Part shown: in pieces, positions 63,564-64,000 of the stretch
Layout of the letters: each line of letters starts with the position of its first letter
How positions within the stretch are numbered: position 1 is the stretch's first letter
Source of the DNA: Pseudomonas sp. PDM05
GTDB lineage: Bacteria > Pseudomonadota > Gammaproteobacteria > Pseudomonadales > Pseudomonadaceae
Reading direction: 5' to 3'
NCBI RefSeq assembly: GCF_014851685.1
Contig: NZ_JACVAC010000016.1
Span: 1 to 64,000, forward strand
Length of the DNA stretch: 64,000 bases
Translations under genes and position numbers: made by a program
The notes under the pieces: generated by a model
What the model was told of the DNA's origin: nothing
What the model saw: only the letters and a program-made list of their open reading frames with translations
The model's database searches: none

Positions 63564-64000
63564 CTACAAGCTGCTGATTTTTGATTGGGACGGCACGTTG
63601 GCCGATTCGATTGGCCGGATCGTCGAGTCGATGCACGCTGCGTCGACCCGCTCGGGTTACGCGTTGTGCAGCGATCATGCGGTCAAGGGCATCATCGGCC
63701 TGGGCCTGCCCGAAGCGATCCGCACCCTGTACCCCGAGATCAGCGATGCTGAGCTGATCGCGTTCCGTGAACACTACGCCGACCACTACATCGCCCTGGA
63801 GGCCGAGCCTTCGCCGTTGTTTGAGGGGGTGGTGCATTCCCTGGCCGCGTTCCGCGCCGAGGGTTACCACCTGGCGGTCGCCACCGGCAAGGCCCGTCGC
63901 GGGCTGGATCGCGTGCTCAGGGCCCATGGCTGGGAAGATTACTTCGACATTACCCGCGCTGCCGATGAAACCGCCAGCAAGCCGCACCCGTTGATGCTGG
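63550..64000 (+). CDS. HAD-family phosphatase, N-terminal part
   Basis: At least 150 residues, cut by the right edge. The HAD motif I is LLIFDWDGTLADS with nucleophile and acid/base aspartates, followed by motif II VATGKARRGL. The start is taken as GTG at 63550, inside the end of rluC. It is a phosphoglycolate-phosphatase-like protein (PA2974-like); substrate unknown. Confidence 0.88.
   Translation, partial: MSHPDYKLLIFDWDGTLADSIGRIVESMHAASTRSGYALCSDHAVKGIIGLGLPEAIRTLYPEISDAELIAFREHYADHYIALEAEPSPLFEGVVHSLAAFRAEGYHLAVATGKARRGLDRVLRAHGWEDYFDITRAADETASKPHPLML

Overview
The window is a GC-rich chromosomal segment from a Pseudomonas of the P. fluorescens type. The evidence is gene content and order that match P. 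aeruginosa locus blocks I know (acsA-aotJQMOP-argR-ast/aru-alaS-lysC-rsmA; flgZNMA-cheVR-flgBCDE; nrdA-response regulator-sensor-pcpS-phoPQ-dctA; rne-rluC), and many GTGGGAGCGGGCTTGC-type REP palindromes of the sort that litter P. fluorescens genomes. No species can be named from the sequence alone.

Layout. 1-1.1 kb: 5' end of nrdB (leftward) and a small DUF2790-type exported protein. 1.5-9.6 kb: acetyl-CoA synthetase, the arginine/ornithine ABC importer operon aotJQMOP and its regulator argR. 9.6-15.5 kb: a 1971-residue leucine-rich-repeat, toxin-like gene inserted between argR and the catabolic genes. 15.8-23.6 kb: the arginine succinyltransferase (AST/aru) pathway. 23.7-24.5 kb: a RibH2-type lumazine synthase behind an FMN riboswitch. 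24.6-30.6 kb: threonine aldolase, alaS, lysC, rsmA, tRNA-Ser and two identical tRNA-Arg genes. 31-35.7 kb: mgtE, amrZ, two small membrane proteins, tRNA-Arg(CCT) and an MFS transporter. 35.8-43.5 kb: flagellar and chemotaxis block flgZ-flgN-flgM-flgA (leftward), then cheV-cheR and flgBCDE (rightward). 43.7-44.9 kb: an unrecognised protein with a 29-glycine hinge and a papain-like C-terminal domain. 45-50.9 kb: nrdA and an RstAB-like two-component system. 51-57 kb: pcpS, a small exported protein, phoPQ, an AraC-type regulator and dctA. 57-64 kb: an orphan XdhC/MobA-like pair, rne, rluC and the start of a HAD phosphatase.

How the genes work together. The Aot importer brings in arginine and ornithine, ArgR senses and activates, and the AST enzymes convert arginine to glutamate and succinate; TGTCGC-N8-AA ArgR-type half-sites are visible before both aotJ and astC. 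The flagellar block shows the expected sigma hierarchy: sigma-54 sites before flgA and flgB, and a sigma-28 site before flgM. The nrdA promoter combines two DnaA boxes and a pair of NrdR boxes spaced 32 bp, one of them over the -10.

The most unusual items are the polyglycine/papain-like gene at 43.7 kb, the triplicated LRR module in the giant toxin-like gene, the separation of nrdA from nrdB by about 44.6 kb, a 12-bp perfect palindrome around the alaS -10 box, twin palindromes between an AraC-type regulator and dctA, and a sigma-54 promoter that would make the flgA message nearly leaderless.
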